NCBI GenBank assembly: GCA_021413945.1
Contig: JAIOPK010000015.1
Span: forward strand, 1 to 64,000
Reading direction: 5' to 3'
DNA length: 64,000 nucleotides
Source: Candidatus Uhrbacteria bacterium
GTDB lineage: Bacteria > Patescibacteriota > Patescibacteriia > 2-12-FULL-60-25
Translations under genes and position numbers: made by a program
The notes under the pieces: generated by a model
What the model was told of the DNA's origin: nothing
The model's database searches: none
Seen by the model: the letters and a program-made list of their open reading frames with translations, nothing else
Shown here: piece by piece, positions 43,025-51,706 of the stretch
How the letters are laid out: the number at the start of each line of letters is the position of its first letter
How positions within the stretch are numbered: the first letter of the stretch is position 1

Positions 43025-44650
43025 TTAGGACTCGACAACGGAACCACCGAACGCTTTCAAGATATTTCCGACTATATCCTGACTTCTCTCCTCTGCCGCG
43101 GCCACATCTTCTCCGACAATGCCGTCGATGTTGAGCGTGTCGTTGACCATGACGAGTCGGACGGCGTCTTCTACGGTTTTCCGATTGCGCGGATCGGAAA
43201 TAATTTTGTCGCGGTGGAATCCGTACTGGAAACGGATGACGACGGTACTCCCCTGAATCATTTCCGGCTTGCTGATCTTGAGAATGAAGGGCAAGGAGTG
43301 GTTGATTTCATCGACCGCGCGAATGATCGCGGCCCACTTCATGCGGACGGTGTTCAAATCGACGGATGAGGGGACGGTTTCAACGGGAAGGGACTGATTT
43401 GTTTTGGGTTCGGCTTTTGGGACGGGGGTGGGTTCAGGTATTGGTTCGACTATGTCATTGCGAGGAGCCTCGGGCGACGAAGCAATCTTGGGTGCAGGGG
43501 CAGAGATTGCTTCGCTTCTGCTCGCAATGACAGTAGGAGGCGGAGCGACGGTGCCAGCGTTCTTTAGCAATCCCCCAGCAACGATCGTCCCCGCGAGTTG
43601 GAGCGCAAACAACGCATCGATACCTGACTTTGCATCCTTGCGGCGCTCGAATAACAAAAGCGCCATGTCATTTAGTTCTCCGGGTTCAAATTTGCCGATG
43701 AGTGGAACCATCGCGCGTTCGTCCTCTGTTCCTTTGGACCATTTGTCGACGAGAGTCGGATCAGCCGAAGCGACGAGGAGTTTGCGGACGATCGTAATTA
43801 AGTCATCGAACAATGGAAGTAGAGGCAAGCCTTCATCGGCGAGGCGTTGGGCTTCATTGATGGCTCCGACGTGGTCGCGACGGGACCAGAAGCCGACGAG
43901 AGCTGCGGCGGCGGGCAAGTGGCCGGGAGGGATGACGAGCTGGGCGACGTCGAGCGTCAGGTGCTTCTCGCCGAGACCTCCGAGTTGGCCGAGAAGCGTC
44001 TCTGCATCGCGCACACAGCCGTCGGCGCGGGAGACGATGAGCTTGGTCACCTCTTCATCAATCTTCCATCCTTCTTGCGCGGCGATAAACTCGACACGTT
44101 CGCGCATGACATCGTCTTGAACGCGCTTGAATTCGAAGCGTTGGCAACGTGAAACGATGGTGGCGGGAACTTTGTGCCATTCGGTCGTCGCGAGAATGAA
44201 GAATGCGTATGGAGGAGGTTCTTCCAGTGTCTTCAAAAGCGCATTCCATGACGCGGACGAGAGCATGTGGGCCTCGTCGAGGACGTAGACCTTGCGCGCA
44301 CCGCCCATCGGAGCAAATCGAACGTGCTCGATGATGGATTCGCGGACCGTCTCGACGCCGGTGTGGGTTGCGGCGTCCATTTCTATCAAATCGATCTGGC
44401 GTCCTTCGTTGGCGGCGACGCATCGCTCGCAGGAATTATCGGGTTCACCGTCTTTTGGATTCAAACAGTTGAGGGCTTTGGCAAAAATGCGGGCCGTCGT
44501 CGTCTTCCCGACACCGCGCGGACCGCAAAAAAGAAACGCGTGACCGAGTTTACCTGTCGCCACTTCCTTGGCGAGGGTATCGGTCACATGGGCTTGGCCC
44601 GTGACATCCGCGAACGTCTGTGGACGGTATTTTTGGGACAAAGACGGCAT
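43025..44650 (-). CDS. dnaX: DNA polymerase III subunit gamma/tau
   Basis: A 541-residue clamp-loader ATPase. The Walker A is CGPRGVGKTTTARIF near 43, zinc-binding cysteines follow (CERCVAANEG), then the Walker B-type DEAHMLS, and the arginine-finger region IVSRCQRFEFKR. Domain III ends near 365. Residues 374-399 are encoded by an in-frame palindromic repeat (VIASRSEAIS ... IASSPEAPRNDI), then a proline-rich linker and a tau-like C-terminal domain. The insertion lies at the edge of the flexible linker, where it should do little harm. Confidence 0.94.
   Translation of the reverse strand: MPSLSQKYRPQTFADVTGQAHVTDTLAKEVATGKLGHAFLFCGPRGVGKTTTARIFAKALNCLNPKDGEPDNSCERCVAANEGRQIDLIEMDAATHTGVETVRESIIEHVRFAPMGGARKVYVLDEAHMLSSASWNALLKTLEEPPPYAFFILATTEWHKVPATIVSRCQRFEFKRVQDDVMRERVEFIAAQEGWKIDEEVTKLIVSRADGCVRDAETLLGQLGGLGEKHLTLDVAQLVIPPGHLPAAAALVGFWSRRDHVGAINEAQRLADEGLPLLPLFDDLITIVRKLLVASADPTLVDKWSKGTEDERAMVPLIGKFEPGELNDMALLLFERRKDAKSGIDALFALQLAGTIVAGGLLKNAGTVAPPPTVIASRSEAISAPAPKIASSPEAPRNDIVEPIPEPTPVPKAEPKTNQSLPVETVPSSVDLNTVRMKWAAIIRAVDEINHSLPFILKISKPEMIQGSTVVIRFQYGFHRDKIISDPRNRKTVEDAVRLVMVNDTLNIDGIVGEDVAAAEERSQDIVGNILKAFGGSVVES
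43454..43531. repeat. Palindromic repeat element inside dnaX
   Basis: A 78-base copy of the element seen at 29444-29530. It starts GTCATTGCGAGGA and ends with CTCGCAATGAC, with inner arms GACGAAGCAATCTTG and GAGATTGCTTCG. It is in frame with dnaX and adds 26 residues. The arrangement recalls the palindromic elements that Rickettsia genomes carry inside genes. Confidence 0.85.
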
Positions 44651-44695
44651 AGGGATCGGCCCTATCTAAACACAAAGGCGCGCCTTACGGAACGC

Positions 44696-45310
44696 CTACC
44701 ATTCCGACCCGTCTTTTTTGATCATGTTCTCAACGGCAGCCCAGCTGGATGGAGCACTTTTTGGTACAAGAATGACGGCTTCATCGCCAACCTCTCCTCT
44801 ATGAAACGAGATCGCTGCGGCGAGGACGTTGTAGCCGTTTCCGCCGGCAACGACCTTCCAATCGCCGGACAATTCATCCTGCATGAGCGAGCCGACGAGG
44901 CGCTGACGCTCGATCGGGCCTTTTTGTTTGAAGAGGAAGCGGCCGTTCTCGCTGATAGTGAGGCGGAGCAAGTCGCCTTCGACCAGCTTCGACTTTGAGG
45001 CGTAGTTTGGCGGTACGGCGTATTGACGGCCATCTTCTCCGACCATGTGCTCGCCATCGAATACGCCCTCGATGGAACGGCCTTCAAACGATCCGAATGA
45101 AGACTCATCGGTTGAGGACATGCTGTACGAATCCATGTCGGCGGATTCCGAGCGACTCTCAAGGAGGCGCTCCAAGTTGTCCAAACGCGATTTTAAGTCG
45201 CGAACAACGCGCAAAGCGAGCGCAAGCTTGGTCTCGGCCCCCGATAACGCGGGAGCTTCCCCTTCTTCCATAACAACCCCCTCATCGAGGATGTCATTTG
45301 ATTCTTCCAT
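44696..45310 (-). CDS. Conserved hypothetical, coiled-coil N-terminus
   Basis: A 204-residue protein. An acidic start is followed by a heptad-like helix (LALALRVVRDLKSRLDNLERLLE, about 28-50), a Ser-rich linker (SYSMSSTDESSFGSF) and a folded domain with GEDGRQYAVPPNYASKS, LVEGDLLRLTISENGRFLFK and a later segment EVGDEAVILVPK. I recognise the general look of proteins conserved in this radiation but cannot assign a function. It lies 45 bases before dnaX on the same strand, and 53 bases after the TraG-like gene. Confidence 0.7.
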   Translation of the reverse strand: MEESNDILDEGVVMEEGEAPALSGAETKLALALRVVRDLKSRLDNLERLLESRSESADMDSYSMSSTDESSFGSFEGRSIEGVFDGEHMVGEDGRQYAVPPNYASKSKLVEGDLLRLTISENGRFLFKQKGPIERQRLVGSLMQDELSGDWKVVAGGNGYNVLAAAISFHRGEVGDEAVILVPKSAPSSWAAVENMIKKDGSEW

Positions 45311-45363
45311 AGATTGTTTTTGTTTTTATTCCTCCCGCGACTTCTTAGCAATAGGATACCACA

Positions 45364-47937
45364 TTATATCTTGAAGTCATCCCCACTCTCCGCTTCCATG
45401 ACCGCTTCACGGCGCTCCAGGATTTCCGCTTCCACCAATTCACGCTTGCGGCCAAATTTGTAACGCGAGAGCTCCTTGATCATCTTGGAAAGCTCCTTGT
45501 CTTTTGGACGCTGCGGCATGATCGGCTTCATGTTGAAGGGACGCGAAGCCGTATTGTCGATCAGCATCTTGATATTGCAGGTAAACGCCTCGGCATTCAC
45601 CAGATCATAATCGCTGAAGACGGGGGTAAATTCTTTGGAAAGGAATTCCGCGTCCTCCACGCCGATACGGAACGCGACCATGGTGCCGACGTTTCCAAAA
45701 ATAGCATCGCGAATCATCGTATCCCCTCCCTTGCCCTCGAGCTGACCGATAAATTGGTGGGCGATAATCAGGTTCAAACCGTATTTGCGGGCTTCGGAAA
45801 GAATTGCGCTGATCGAATCGGTGAGAAAGTTCTGGAACTCGTCGATGTAGAGGTAAAAGTCCTTGCGGTCTTTCTGATCCATGTCGCCGCGAGCGAGAGC
45901 GGCCATCAAAATCTTGCCGACCAAGACCATGCCGATGAGATAGGCATTCAAATCGCCGATTTTTCCTTTGGACAATTTCAGCAGGAGAATTTTCTGACCG
46001 TCCATGACATCGCGCAGGTTGAAGGCGCTCTTTTGCTGGCCGATAATCGGCCGCATGTAGTCGTTGTAGATGAAGGGCGTGAGTTTACTCGTGATGTACG
46101 GAACCATGTTGGCGAGCGAGGCTTCACCGCCGGCCTTGGTCGCCTCTTTTTGCCAGAAATCTTTCACGTCCTGCGATTTACACTTGCTCAATTTGAAGTT
46201 GCGATATTCCTCGTCGGCCAAAACCTTTGGAATCTCCATCAACGTGGAGCCGGATGCGACGTCTTCCATGAGAAGCAAAATCGCATTGCGCATGTAGAGC
46301 TCAAACATCGGACCACCCGTCGACTTCAGGTCGTACAGTTTGTCGAAAATCTTAAGCATCTCGTTGATCACGAAGGTTTTCTGCTCCGGATGCGTCTCGT
46401 CAAACTCGAGCATGTTCAGACCCATCGGACGGGAGTAATCGGCGGGGTCAAAGAAGATGACGTCGTCGGCGCGCTCCTTGGGAACGTACTCGAGGACTTC
46501 ATCGCACAAATCTCCGTGCGGATCGATGACGCAGACGCCGTGGCCGGCCTCGATATCCTGTTTGATGAGGGACGCCTGATAGACAGATTTACCTCCACCG
46601 GACTTACCGATGATGTACATGTGACGACGGCGATCCCCCGGCTTCATGCGGATCTGATAATTGTGGCCGCGGTATTCCGACTGGCCGAGGAGAATTCCCT
46701 CGCTCGGGAGATTCGACGGCGGCAAAGCGCGGCGGGAGAGAAGCCAGTTAATTTTTGGCGTTTCCGTGGTCGGCAACGGGAAATGATACACCGTCGCCAT
46801 CTCCTCGGAGTTCAAGACGATGCGCTGATTCTCTTCAAAGTGGCGATAGATAAAGGACTCGACAATGCCGGCTTGCTTGCGCGGCATCTCGCTTTTGAAG
46901 CTGTTGCCAAATTCGTAAATACTGAATTGACCGTAAGCATTCAGGATGTCGTTCAGATAGCGCTGAGCGCGTTCCGGCGTTTTTCCGCAGACGACGACGC
47001 GCACATTCACATCGAGACCGGCATGCGAGGCTTTTTCCTCAAGGCCTTTCACCATTTCTTCCTCAAGCGGAGACAGTCGATAGCCTTCGTCCGGCTTCTT
47101 ATCCTTTGACTTGGTCGAACTGAGACTCGAGAGTTCCTTAGTCACCTGCTTCGTAAAAGACTTGCGCTCGACATCCTTGAGCTTTTTCCCTTGCTGCATG
47201 CCTCGGGCAATGCGCAACCCCTCTTGGCGCCATTCCTTGCGGGCGCTGCGGACGACGTATTGAATCGCAACACCATCCCCCGTCTCGATCTTGGACAAGG
47301 CGTTGGTAATCGAGTTCATCGAGTCGGCCTCGAGCTTGGTGTAGAGCTTGATCGGGAAATAGTTGGGACGGCGCAGTTTGAGGTAGCTGCCCATGATCAC
47401 GCCGTTTGGCGAAAAAATATTGTAGTCGGGAACTTCGTCGATTTGCGCGTTTGGATATTGTGCATGGATCTGCTGTTCCATGAAGTCTCGGAGTTTTTCC
47501 GGAACGGTGACATAGAAGCTGATTTTGTCGCGATGGCAGACAATCTCAAACGTGAAGAGGTCACTACGGCCGGCAAACCAGGAGCCAAAACCTCGCTGCG
47601 CCTTCATTCCGCCGATGGTGGCAAATACGGTCGCCATCGCGCCGACCAATTCCTGAATCTGCTGTTGGGATTTATCCTTGCCGGCTTCATCGCCGCTCAA
47701 TTCTTTTGGCACGCGGACCATTAATACCTTGAGTCCGAACGCAACTTTGGCGCGATTGCGGCGGACATTGATGGCGCGGGCGATTTGGACGGTTATAAAG
47801 ACGGCTACGATCAGGGCGAGCAGGCCATAAACTAGAAAAGCGATCGGACTCGTCAACAAAACGACCGGATCAAGCAAGTTCGGCGACGATGCGATCGGCG
47901 TCGTCAGATCGAGCTGGAGAAGGAACAGGGGGATCAT
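45364..47937 (-). CDS. TraG/VirD4-like membrane ATPase
   Basis: An 857-residue protein with one N-terminal helix (about 26-50) and a cytoplasmic body. The first 430 residues form a DUF-like region with beta/alpha pattern. The motor domain has Walker A IGKSGGGKSVYQAS near 443, DPHGDLCDEVLEYVP, FDPADYSRPMGLN, and Walker B LYIDEFQNFLTD. These are features of HerA/FtsK-type coupling ATPases such as TraG and VirD4 that push DNA or protein through a membrane channel. The gene is not near other conjugation genes here. It overlaps nothing and is 9 bases after a small membrane-linked partner gene. Confidence 0.85.
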   Translation of the reverse strand: MIPLFLLQLDLTTPIASSPNLLDPVVLLTSPIAFLVYGLLALIVAVFITVQIARAINVRRNRAKVAFGLKVLMVRVPKELSGDEAGKDKSQQQIQELVGAMATVFATIGGMKAQRGFGSWFAGRSDLFTFEIVCHRDKISFYVTVPEKLRDFMEQQIHAQYPNAQIDEVPDYNIFSPNGVIMGSYLKLRRPNYFPIKLYTKLEADSMNSITNALSKIETGDGVAIQYVVRSARKEWRQEGLRIARGMQQGKKLKDVERKSFTKQVTKELSSLSSTKSKDKKPDEGYRLSPLEEEMVKGLEEKASHAGLDVNVRVVVCGKTPERAQRYLNDILNAYGQFSIYEFGNSFKSEMPRKQAGIVESFIYRHFEENQRIVLNSEEMATVYHFPLPTTETPKINWLLSRRALPPSNLPSEGILLGQSEYRGHNYQIRMKPGDRRRHMYIIGKSGGGKSVYQASLIKQDIEAGHGVCVIDPHGDLCDEVLEYVPKERADDVIFFDPADYSRPMGLNMLEFDETHPEQKTFVINEMLKIFDKLYDLKSTGGPMFELYMRNAILLLMEDVASGSTLMEIPKVLADEEYRNFKLSKCKSQDVKDFWQKEATKAGGEASLANMVPYITSKLTPFIYNDYMRPIIGQQKSAFNLRDVMDGQKILLLKLSKGKIGDLNAYLIGMVLVGKILMAALARGDMDQKDRKDFYLYIDEFQNFLTDSISAILSEARKYGLNLIIAHQFIGQLEGKGGDTMIRDAIFGNVGTMVAFRIGVEDAEFLSKEFTPVFSDYDLVNAEAFTCNIKMLIDNTASRPFNMKPIMPQRPKDKELSKMIKELSRYKFGRKRELVEAEILERREAVMEAESGDDFKI

Positions 47938-47946
47938 GTGATTGGA

Positions 47947-48501
47947 TTAAACTTGGCGCTCCGAATCTTCCTTGCGGTTACGAGCAAGTGAAATGATGCG
48001 GTCGGTTTTGATTTTGGCTTCCTGTTCGAGGAAGTAGCGATTAACTCCCGGGATGGTCAGCAGCCAGTCGCTGATCAGGGAGACCACACGGCGAATCTCG
48101 ACTTTGAGCTCGCGCACCATCACGGCGATCTGCGTCGAGACGTCGCGTCCCTTGGCGAGAAATCTTTGGCGAGCATCTTCCGGCATGGATTCAACATAGT
48201 CGCCAAGACCGTCTTCCATGATTTTCTCGACCTCGATCATGACTTCATCCGCGGGAACGGCGGGCGCGGCTTCCGCAACGGGAACTGCCGTGGAACCGGC
48301 GGCGACCGTCGTCGTTGGCGCATCTTCCGCCGGTTTTTCCAAGAACTCGTCTTTGCGTTCTGCGGACTGTTCAAACGCCGCACGATCCGCAAGAAGCGGA
48401 GCATCCTCAAGTACGGCCGCCGACTCGACGGGCGGCGTCACAACCGGCACCGGTGCCTTTTCCGGAGCCACTCCGGCCCCCTGTAAAAAACCGTCGGACA
48501 T
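47947..48501 (-). CDS. Partner of the TraG-like ATPase, unknown
   Basis: A 184-residue protein. Residues 1-85 are Ala/Pro/Glu-rich and probably disordered (VAPEKAPVPVVTPPVESAAV). The rest is helical: VEKIMEDGLGDYVESMPEDARQ, then STQIAVMVRELKVEIRRVVSLI and a mildly hydrophobic LISDWLLTIPGVNRYFLEQEAK. It ends with a charged coil. It directly precedes the ATPase gene, so the products may work together. The start at 48501 is 6 bases after an extended -10 (TGTTATACT). Confidence 0.7.
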   Translation of the reverse strand: MSDGFLQGAGVAPEKAPVPVVTPPVESAAVLEDAPLLADRAAFEQSAERKDEFLEKPAEDAPTTTVAAGSTAVPVAEAAPAVPADEVMIEVEKIMEDGLGDYVESMPEDARQRFLAKGRDVSTQIAVMVRELKVEIRRVVSLISDWLLTIPGVNRYFLEQEAKIKTDRIISLARNRKEDSERQV

Positions 48502-48507
48502 GTCGGA

Positions 48508-48516
48508 AGTATAACA
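48508..48516 (-). promoter_or_regulatory. Extended -10, leaderless start
   Basis: TGTTATACT on the minus strand, with 6 bases between it and the ATG at 48501. It is the same box as in front of gap. Confidence 0.6.
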
Positions 48517-48546
48517 CAAAACGGGCTTTGTTAGCCCGTTTTGTGT
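48514..48546. terminator. Terminator after cysS
   Basis: ACACAAAACGGGCT and AGCCCGTTTTGTGT form a perfect 14-bp stem, 8 bases past the cysS stop, with the next promoter overlapping its far arm. Confidence 0.8.
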
Positions 48547-48553
48547 CGATTTC

Positions 48554-49942
48554 CTATGAAAGTGGCTGTAAATCGTATCCTCCGTTCTTTCCGTCCTCGA
48601 TGAGCCAGCCCTTGGCGGCGATTTTGTCGCGCAATTCATCAGACTTTTTCCAATCCTTGGATTCTCTCGCAAGCTGACGTTCTTCCGCGATCGCGACGAT
48701 CTCCCCCGGAGCCTGAATCGGTTTGCCGAGGATACCGGCGAGACCGAGGCCGAGGACCTCATCCATCGCGAGCAAGTTCGAAGCTTTTTCCTTCTCGTCG
48801 GTTTTGGATTTCAGCATTTCCCACACAACGGCAAGCGCTTCCGACGAATTCAGATCGTCCGACATAGCACTCGTGAACTTCTCGATCCACTCCCCTTTTG
48901 TTGCGGCCTTCGCCGACGGAAGTCGGCGGGCTTCAACCTGCAGTTTGCGCAATGCATTCTGCGCACCCTCCAATCCTTCCCATGTAAAATTTAGTTTGGA
49001 TCGATAGTGGGTGCCGAGACAATAGAATCGGTACGCGAGCGGGTCGAATTTTTTGGCGATCAAATCGTCGAGAAGATACGCATTCCCCTCGCTCTTGCCC
49101 ATGCGGCCGCCGTCGACGAGAAGAAATTCTCCGTGCACCCAATAATTGGCAAGCGGTTTGCCGTACGCGGCTTCCGACTGCGCGATTTCATTCTCGTGGT
49201 GGACGGCAATGTGATCGACGCCTCCGCAATGAATATCAAAAGGCTGACCAAGCAATTCCTCGGCCATCGCGGAACACTCGACGTGCCAACCAGGGAAACC
49301 ACGGCCCCAAGGCGAGTTCCATTCCATTTGGCGGACGGCATCGGCAGGAGAAAACTTCCAAAGCGCAAAATCCGTGGGATGTTTTTTCTCGCGATTCAGC
49401 TCGATCCTGATTCCCGCCTGCTTGTCGCCGATTCTCTGGCCGGAGAGCTTGCCGTAGCCGTCGAACTTGGTGGTGTCGAAATAGATGCCGTCGCTAATGC
49501 GGTACGTCAATCCCTTGTCTTCCAGTTTTTCAACGAGTGCGATCTGCTGCTTGATGTAGCCGGTAGCATGCGGACGGTCTTTGCCGACGGGCGTAATGAT
49601 GTTGAGACGCATCATGTCCTTGTCGAACATGCGCTCGTACATCTTGGCGATGTCCCACGCGTCTTTCCCCTGCTTGGCCGCCTCTTTCTCGACTTTGTCC
49701 TCTCCGGAGTCACCATCGCCGACCAAGTGGCCGACGTCGGTGATGTTCATGACGTGATGGACTTTATAGCCAAGGGAGACGAGCGTGCGCTTCAAGATGT
49801 CCTCGAATACATAGGTTCGAAGATTGCCGATCGTTGCCGGATTGTAGACGGTCGGCCCACAGGTATAGAGGCCGACGTTTTTGCCCTTGATGGGTTTAAA
49901 CTCCTCCAAAGCCCGATGCAGAGTGTTCCAAAGCTTGAGCAT
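48554..49942 (-). CDS. cysS: Cysteinyl-tRNA synthetase
   Basis: A 462-residue class I synthetase. The N-terminal zinc/ATP region reads LYTCGPTVYNPATIGN, where the HIGH-type motif has Thr instead of the first His. Zinc ligands continue in HVECSAMAEELL and HCGGVDHIAVHHENE, and the KMSKS loop is RMGKSEGN. The C-terminal helical DALR-like domain follows. Despite the altered signatures the chain is full-length and unmistakable. It lies 18 bases after a DoxX-like gene on the same strand. Confidence 0.94.
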   Translation of the reverse strand: MLKLWNTLHRALEEFKPIKGKNVGLYTCGPTVYNPATIGNLRTYVFEDILKRTLVSLGYKVHHVMNITDVGHLVGDGDSGEDKVEKEAAKQGKDAWDIAKMYERMFDKDMMRLNIITPVGKDRPHATGYIKQQIALVEKLEDKGLTYRISDGIYFDTTKFDGYGKLSGQRIGDKQAGIRIELNREKKHPTDFALWKFSPADAVRQMEWNSPWGRGFPGWHVECSAMAEELLGQPFDIHCGGVDHIAVHHENEIAQSEAAYGKPLANYWVHGEFLLVDGGRMGKSEGNAYLLDDLIAKKFDPLAYRFYCLGTHYRSKLNFTWEGLEGAQNALRKLQVEARRLPSAKAATKGEWIEKFTSAMSDDLNSSEALAVVWEMLKSKTDEKEKASNLLAMDEVLGLGLAGILGKPIQAPGEIVAIAEERQLARESKDWKKSDELRDKIAAKGWLIEDGKNGGYDLQPLS

Positions 49943-49960
49943 GCCCGCAATTGTAGCGGA

Positions 49961-50416
49961 TCAGGCGCTTTTTGTCATTTTACGACGATTAGCGAGCCAT
50001 CCGTCCACTCCCCAGTAGCGGCCGGCGTCAAAAGCGACCAATGCGAGTAAAGCGGCGATATAAATGATGTGTTCGTCGACGAGAAAGGCGTGCGCGTTAG
50101 GATACGGGAAGTCGAGGATCGCCAGATAGTAGAGCGCCATCAGTCCGACGCCTGCGTAAGAGCTGAAGCGGACAAGACAACCGACCAAGAGCGAGATACC
50201 GAGCAAGGTCAAACCCCACTCATTCAAGAAATTAACGATTGGAATAATGGAAGGATCCAACATGCCTTGGAAAAGGAAGGAGAATGTTTTTGTTCCTTTC
50301 AAATAACCGGCCGCCGACCAGTTTGGATCCATGAACTTTGTGATGCCGGCATAGAAATACATCCAGCCGAGCGAGAGACGAAGAGCAAAGAGCGCGATGC
50401 GTTGATATTTTGTCAT
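49961..50416 (-). CDS. DoxX-family membrane protein
   Basis: A 151-residue protein with four predicted helices. The N-terminal ALRLSLGWMYFYAGITKFMDP motif is typical of the DoxX/DoxD group (thiosulfate:quinone oxidoreductase small subunit and relatives), followed by GLTLLGISLLVGCLVRF. Members range from redox-partner subunits to proteins of unknown role. The ATG overlaps the TGA of the upstream DoxX gene by 4 bases, so the two are co-translated. Confidence 0.8.
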   Translation of the reverse strand: MTKYQRIALFALRLSLGWMYFYAGITKFMDPNWSAAGYLKGTKTFSFLFQGMLDPSIIPIVNFLNEWGLTLLGISLLVGCLVRFSSYAGVGLMALYYLAILDFPYPNAHAFLVDEHIIYIAALLALVAFDAGRYWGVDGWLANRRKMTKSA

Positions 50417-50814
50417 ACATTTTTACGAAAATTTTTGGACGTGATTACCCAGAGCGCGAGCGGCGCTCCCCAGTTTGCCCATCGCTCCACAAAATCCCAG
50501 ACCGGAGCTCCCGAGAGCGGGCGGATGAGAGCGGTCATGAATCCCCAGAACGCCATCCAGAGCAGGATCGGGCGCACCGGATAAACGAGGACCAAGAGGC
50601 CAAGCACGATGTCCAAGCTGCCGATCATCGGCATCAGCTGGTTCGCGAGATCGGGTCCGATGCCAAAGACGACAAAGAATTTAACCCAATCGGCTTTCTG
50701 TCCGAGGGCAAAAACGCCGTGACCGATGAACTCGCCCGCAACGGCGATACGGAGGATCCAGTTGGCGGCTTCAGGCGTTGTGAGGCGCTGCATCAATGAG
50801 GAGGGATTGGGCAT
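50413..50814 (-). CDS. DoxX-family membrane protein
   Basis: A 133-residue protein with four helices. WILRIAVAGEFIGHGVFALG and IGSLDIVLGLLVLVYPVRPIL fit the DoxX superfamily. The start at 50814 (MPNPSSLMQRL) is preferred over an in-frame ATG at 50889 deep in nrdG, because the DoxX fold begins soon after. It overlaps nrdG by 44 bases and the next DoxX gene by 4 bases. The two DoxX proteins may form a pair. Confidence 0.75.
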   Translation of the reverse strand: MPNPSSLMQRLTTPEAANWILRIAVAGEFIGHGVFALGQKADWVKFFVVFGIGPDLANQLMPMIGSLDIVLGLLVLVYPVRPILLWMAFWGFMTALIRPLSGAPVWDFVERWANWGAPLALWVITSKNFRKNV

Positions 50815-51508
50815 AGGGCTTAAATGATTCGGCGATCGTTCGCATTTCCTGCGAAGTGAATGGATGATGATTGGCGAATAACGGATCAAGTGTAACAGAC
50901 GGTCGATAGGTTTGCAGACGATAGCGCTTTGCGCCCCGGATAAGCTCCCTGATTTTTTCTATGGTTTTCGTGCTGTGACATTCGCGGATCAGCGTCGTGC
51001 GAAATTCGTAGTCGGGAGCGCGGGCCTTGATGAGCGCGATACTTTCGGCGATCGCTGCGGGTCTGATGCATGGTCCGACAAGCTCCGGATATTTTTCCAG
51101 AGATGTTTTCACGTCCATGGCGATGTAGTCGATCAGATGATCGTCGAGGAGTTCAGCCAATACTTCCGGCCTGCTTCCGTTGGTGTCGAGCTTCACCTTA
51201 AATCCCTTCTCGCGGATACGGCGCATGAAGTCGGACAGTCCGGCGTGCAGTGTCGGTTCGCCGCCCGAGATGACGACGCCGTCGAGCAAGCCACGGCGCT
51301 GATCGAGAAAGTTGAGAAACACGTCTTCCGCAATCCAGCTCTCCGACGTTTCCGCGAGGCGCTCTGTGAGAACGAACTCCGGATTATGACAGTAGCCGCA
51401 TCGAAAATTACATCCGGGCAGGAACGCGATGCAGGCGATCGATCCGGGAAAATCGATTTGGGTGAATGTCTGGACGGCGCTACACCGTACACGCGGTTTC
51501 CCCTGCAT
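50771..51508 (-). CDS. nrdG: Anaerobic ribonucleotide reductase activase
   Basis: A 245-residue radical-SAM protein that puts the glycyl radical on NrdD. The cluster motif CNFRCGYC lies near 36 with TQIDFPGSIACIAFLPG before it; SGGEPTLHAGL is the SAM-binding GGE, followed by KLDTNGS and AMDVKTSLEKYPELVG. The ATG at 51508 overlaps the end of the small radical-domain ORF by 29 bases; no better start is visible downstream. It is the natural partner of the reductase encoded just upstream. Confidence 0.9.
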   Translation of the reverse strand: MQGKPRVRCSAVQTFTQIDFPGSIACIAFLPGCNFRCGYCHNPEFVLTERLAETSESWIAEDVFLNFLDQRRGLLDGVVISGGEPTLHAGLSDFMRRIREKGFKVKLDTNGSRPEVLAELLDDHLIDYIAMDVKTSLEKYPELVGPCIRPAAIAESIALIKARAPDYEFRTTLIRECHSTKTIEKIRELIRGAKRYRLQTYRPSVTLDPLFANHHPFTSQEMRTIAESFKPYAQSLLIDAAPHNA

Positions 51509-51683
51509 AGGCCGCGAGAAAATGATGGTTTGCGGCGACGCACTCCGAAAAGTGCTTGCGGGAATAGTGCTCACTCTTTTTTCCCGTGTTGAATTGGGAA
51601 ACCGGACGGTGATAGCCCATGACGCGTGTCCAGACTTCACAGGGTGTCCGCTTGGCTTGCATGTCGGGGTGGATTTGGTTCAT
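51480..51683 (-). CDS. Separate glycyl-radical C-terminus of NrdD
   Basis: A 67-residue ORF that encodes what is normally the end of NrdD. KRTPCEVWTRVMGYHRPVSQ contains the glycyl-radical motif RVMGY, and FNTGKKSEHYSRKHFSE the following family tail. The main nrdD frame stops 23 bases earlier, in another frame. The ATG at 51683 has no clear Shine-Dalgarno. The frame stays open upstream into the nrdD coding region, and a GGAAAAAT run at the nrdD stop would allow a -1 shift to join the two. A truly split enzyme, programmed frameshift or assembly error are all possible. Confidence 0.8.
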   Translation of the reverse strand: MNQIHPDMQAKRTPCEVWTRVMGYHRPVSQFNTGKKSEHYSRKHFSECVAANHHFLAAYAGETACTV

Positions 51684-51706
51684 ATTTTTATATTGAATGG
51701 GATAAG

